A stretch of 8,018 nucleotides of DNA from Acidimicrobiia bacterium (GTDB taxonomy: Bacteria; Actinomycetota; Acidimicrobiia; Spongiisociales; UBA5794): the NCBI GenBank assembly GCA_013695075.1, contig JACDBE010000318.1, forward strand, positions 1 to 8,018. The letters are read 5' to 3'. Both the position numbers and the translations under genes were made by a program. Shown piece by piece: positions 5,828 to 8,018 of this stretch. The notes beneath the pieces were generated by a model. It made no database searches. It saw only the letters and a list, made by a program, of their open reading frames with translations, and had not been told where the DNA came from. Numbering within the stretch: the stretch's first letter is position 1; each line of letters opens with the position of its first letter.

Positions 5828-5873
5828 GAGGCCGCAGCGTGTCGTCACGGTATGTAATCCGCTGAAGTTGACG
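5828..5873 (+). repeat. Structured intergenic direct repeat, copy 2
   Basis: This is the second copy of the 46-bp unit. It differs from copy 1 at five positions, all transitions. Its hairpin arms are CGTGTCG (5838-5844) and CGGTATG (5848-5854): read as plus-strand RNA every position still pairs through G-U wobbles, whereas read as minus-strand RNA three positions become C-A mismatches. That suggests a structure kept in a plus-strand transcript, such as the sodN 3' region. It ends 17 bp before the murJ stop codon. Confidence 0.82.
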
Positions 5874-5890
5874 CGCATTCGTATTTCGGG

Positions 5891-7459
5891 TCAGCCGGGG
5901 CGGAGCCGGCCGCGGCCGAAGCGATCGTGGAGCAGGCCACCGGCTACCAACCCCACCGCGGCAAAGGAGACGGTGCCGGCGGTGACGGCGACCACCCCTG
6001 CCCACCAGCCGTCACCGAGACCGCGGGCCACCACCCAGGCGACCCCGAAAGCGGCCAACGACCCAGCGGCGATCAAGGGCACGCTGCGGGCAGGGGCGGC
6101 CAGCATTGCGGTCACTCGGCCGGCATCTGCCAGGCGGCGGTACCAGGCGGCAGCCAGCGCCACGGTGTAGAGCGCCAGCACCAGGGTGGAGGCGGCGGCG
6201 ACGCCGTTGCGGCCGAACCGGCTCTGCATCGCCACGTACACCGGGACGGCGACCAGCGAAGCCACGGTGCCGATCACCACCGGCGTCCACATCTCCTTGC
6301 GGGCGTAGAAGCCCCGGCTGAGGATCTGCAGCCCGCCCCACAGGGGGATGGCCAGGGCATAGAAGAACAACGCAGAAGCGGTGGCCACGGTGTCGGTGGC
6401 GGTGAAGGAGCCGCGTTCGAACAGCGTGCGGATCACCGGCTGGGTGAGCGCCACGGTGAGCCCGGTGGCCGCCAGCGACAGCACCAGCACGGTACGCAGG
6501 GTGCGGTCGACGGCGTCGGCCATCTCCGTGCCCTTGCCTTCGGCAAACAGCCGGGCCAGGAAGGGGAAGGCGGCCACTCCGGCGGCTTGAGCGAGCGTCC
6601 CCACCGGGACCAGCATGGTGCGCCGGGCGTACTGGAGGTGGGTCTGGGTGGCCTCGCCCACCCGGTTGCCGAAGACGCTCATGAAGGTGTCGTCGAGCAC
6701 CACCACCGACAGGCCGATCATCAGCGGCAGGGCGATGGCCAGGTACTCGGCAATGGCGGGATGTCTCCAGCCGGTCCCCGGCATCCACCGCATGCCGGCA
6801 CGGGCGGCACCCCACCACTGCAGCAGGAAGTTGCCCACGAAGGCACCCACCAGCGCCCCCCAGATGAAGCCCTCCGGTGAGGGGTCGGTTCCTGTGATGA
6901 CCGGCTGAAGCACCCCCCCGGCGATGATCCCGAGGTTGTAGGCGATGGGGGCGATGGTGGGGATGACAAATCGGCCCTTGGCGTACTGAACGGCGGTGAA
7001 GAGCGCTCCCACCACGAAGAAGATCTGGGCAGGGAGCACGATGCGGGTCAGCCGGATCGCCTCCGCCAGCTGCTCGGGCGAGAAGTCGGGGAACAGCCAG
7101 GCCAGCACGGTGGGGGTGATGACCCAACCCACCGCCACCAGGGCGGTGATGGCGACGGCGATGGGTCGGATGATGGCGGTGAGCGCCGTCCACCCACCTT
7201 CCTCGTCGTCGGCGGCCAGGTACCGGGCGAAGATGGGGATGAAGGTGATCGACAGGAAGCCGCCGGCGAGCAGGTAGTTGAGGAAGTCGGGGATGCGGAA
7301 GGCGGCGACGTACACATCGGTGGCCCCCGAGGCGCCCAACATTCCGGCGAAGACGATGTCACGCACCTGTCCCAGCAAACGCGAGGCGAGTACCCCGCCG
7401 GAGACGATGAGGGCGGCGATGCCCACCCGACGCGAGATGGGGCGGGTGTCCTCGGTCAC
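5891..7459 (-). CDS. murJ: MurJ/MviN-family lipid II flippase
   Basis: This is an integral membrane protein of the MOP/MVF family that flips lipid-linked peptidoglycan precursor across the cytoplasmic membrane; 522 aa with about 14 hydrophobic segments across its length, as expected for MurJ. The N-terminal signature is present: VLASRLLGQVRDIVFAGMLG (23-42), TDVYVAAFRIPDFL (47-60) and LLAGGFLSITFIPIFARYL (63-81). By alignment with E. coli MurJ, Arg27, Arg33 and Asp48 match Arg18, Arg24 and Asp39, but E. coli Arg52 is Asn61 and the AEG is AGG. It lacks the long C-terminal extension of mycobacterial MurJ. The start is GTG at 7459 with no Shine-Dalgarno sequence and TAGCGT ending 6 nt before it. 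The gene converges on sodN and shares no operon with a neighbour. Because of the substitutions it could instead be a paralogue that moves another undecaprenyl-linked glycan. Confidence 0.88.
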   Translation of the reverse strand: MTEDTRPISRRVGIAALIVSGGVLASRLLGQVRDIVFAGMLGASGATDVYVAAFRIPDFLNYLLAGGFLSITFIPIFARYLAADDEEGGWTALTAIIRPIAVAITALVAVGWVITPTVLAWLFPDFSPEQLAEAIRLTRIVLPAQIFFVVGALFTAVQYAKGRFVIPTIAPIAYNLGIIAGGVLQPVITGTDPSPEGFIWGALVGAFVGNFLLQWWGAARAGMRWMPGTGWRHPAIAEYLAIALPLMIGLSVVVLDDTFMSVFGNRVGEATQTHLQYARRTMLVPVGTLAQAAGVAAFPFLARLFAEGKGTEMADAVDRTLRTVLVLSLAATGLTVALTQPVIRTLFERGSFTATDTVATASALFFYALAIPLWGGLQILSRGFYARKEMWTPVVIGTVASLVAVPVYVAMQSRFGRNGVAAASTLVLALYTVALAAAWYRRLADAGRVTAMLAAPARSVPLIAAGSLAAFGVAWVVARGLGDGWWAGVVAVTAGTVSFAAVGLVAGGLLHDRFGRGRLRPG

Positions 7460-7471
7460 GGGCCGACGCTA
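7460..7471 (-). promoter_or_regulatory. Probable leaderless promoter (-10 box) of murJ
   Basis: The minus strand reads TAGCGT (7471-7466), then CGGCCC, then the GTG start at 7459. This is the same -10 plus 6-nt geometry as the protease and amidase genes and puts the transcript start at the start codon. No -35 consensus is recognised upstream. Confidence 0.55.
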
Positions 7472-7520
7472 GCCAGACCGGCTGCGGGTCCTCGGGACTT
7501 CGCCCTGCCAGCGCACCCGA

Positions 7521-7540
7521 TTCTTTGAGTGCTCAAGGAA
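7521..7540. promoter_or_regulatory. 20-bp imperfect inverted repeat upstream of murJ
   Basis: TTCTTTGAGTGCTCAAGGAA has 9-bp arms around a TG centre with eight of nine positions complementary; the remaining pair is a T-G. It is AT-rich against a very GC-rich background. It lies about 50 bp upstream of the murJ -10 box and 50 bp downstream of the permease-like stop codon. It could be an operator or activator site for murJ, or the stem of a terminator for the permease-like gene. No run of T follows on the minus strand, which weakens the terminator reading. Confidence 0.4.
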
Positions 7541-7590
7541 TGAGACGTCGTGGCCGGCTGTAAGAGCAAGCGGTTCCAACACCCTGATGA

Positions 7591-8018
7591 TCAGACGTTG
7601 TCGCGTTTGGCCAGCAGCCAGGCCGTGGCGGCGGTGCCCAGGGCCAGGATCACCAGCGCCTTGGCGGCGGCACCTCCGGCACCGGGGGCCACGTTGGTCG
7701 GGGTGAAGTCACCGATCACCGCCCGGGCTTCGTCGGGAGCCAGCCCGGCGAAGGCGCTGAGGGCGATCCGCCACGGTGAGGTCGCCGACAGCCCGGGCAG
7801 GGTGCCCACCACTGCGGTCTCCCAGATGAAGACGTAGGCCAGCCCGATCAGCGTGGAGCGTTCGGTGAGGAAGCCGAGCGGTACGAACATCCCGCAGTAC
7901 GACAACACCCCCACCAACCCGCCCACCAGCACCGGGAGCAGCCACCCCCAACCGCCGCCACGCAGCGCCATCACCGTGGCAACGGCGACCGCCCCCACCG
8001 CGGCGACGGCGCCGGCGG
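7591..8018 (-). CDS. Membrane protein, probable ABC-2 type transporter permease (3' part, cut by window edge)
   Basis: The frame is open from the right window edge to the TGA at 7593-7591, giving about 141 residues of C-terminal sequence. I see at least three hydrophobic segments: one around GWLLPVLVGGLVGVLSYCGMF, one around LIGLAYVFIWETAVVGTLPGL, and a last one around ALVILALGTAATAWLLA, followed by the short charged tail KRDNV. Between the last two is a polar stretch of roughly 45 residues. The pattern of a YVFIWE-type helix, an LPGLSATSPWR loop and a final helix before a short cytoplasmic tail resembles C-termini of ABC-2 type permeases in actinobacteria. That is recognition by eye and no ATP-binding subunit is visible here. 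A GTG at 7998 is the first internal start, but the open hydrophobic frame continues past it, so the gene most likely begins outside the window. Confidence 0.6.
   Translation of the reverse strand, partial: AGAVAAVGAVAVATVMALRGGGWGWLLPVLVGGLVGVLSYCGMFVPLGFLTERSTLIGLAYVFIWETAVVGTLPGLSATSPWRIALSAFAGLAPDEARAVIGDFTPTNVAPGAGGAAAKALVILALGTAATAWLLAKRDNV

Noticed and set aside
5749..5873. The two repeats after sodN as a short CRISPR array.
   Set aside because: There are only two degenerate copies with a 25-bp gap, imperfect identity and no cas genes nearby.
5907..5918. 12-bp perfect palindrome CGGCCGCGGCCG.
   Set aside because: It lies within the murJ coding sequence (Arg-Gly-Arg-rich tail) and is made only of G and C; likely a by-product of codon use.
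6012..7193. 393-codon minus-strand frame overlapping murJ in another frame.
   Set aside because: It is His/Arg/Gly/Pro-rich shadow translation without membrane segments; the murJ frame carries the conserved family sequence.

Overview
The window is a gene-dense, very GC-rich stretch of chromosome of the kind found in Actinomycetota. The fused gamma-alpha 2-oxoacid:ferredoxin oxidoreductase, the nickel superoxide dismutase with its dedicated signal peptidase, the Thr-rich lipoprotein linker and the TAnnnT -10 boxes placed directly before start codons all point there. An uncultured or deep-branching lineage such as Acidimicrobiia is my best guess, but that assignment is inference only. No mobile element, CRISPR array, tRNA or rRNA was found.

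Layout from left to right: the 5' part of korB (minus, cut by the window edge) overlaps by 4 bp with korA (minus). After a 135-150 bp leader come, all on the minus strand, an amidase-signature hydrolase, a DUF3048 (YerB-like) lipoprotein and a signal-peptidase-like protease of the SodX type. The protease is divergent from sodN (plus), with 66 bp between their start codons. Downstream of sodN a 146-bp gap holds two degenerate copies of a structured repeat of about 46 bp. Beyond it, convergent to sodN, lies a MurJ/MviN-family lipid flippase (minus), then a 119-bp gap with an imperfect dyad, then the 3' part of a membrane protein that resembles an ABC-2 type permease (minus, cut by the window edge).

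Functionally, sodN and the protease form the clear unit: the protease removes a 12-residue leader so that His1 and Cys2 of the nickel hook become available. KorAB is a CoA-dependent, ferredoxin-linked 2-oxoacid (probably 2-oxoglutarate) oxidoreductase. The amidase and the DUF3048 protein have no evident link to either.

The points most worth a second look are (1) a Pro-to-Phe change in the nickel hook of SodN, (2) a shared start architecture in four minus-strand genes, TASNST-CGSCCS immediately before the start codon, which implies leaderless transcripts, (3) the tandem structured repeat whose differences are all transitions and keep pairing only in plus-strand RNA, and (4) a probable CTG start for korA. 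No wholly new multi-gene system is evident.
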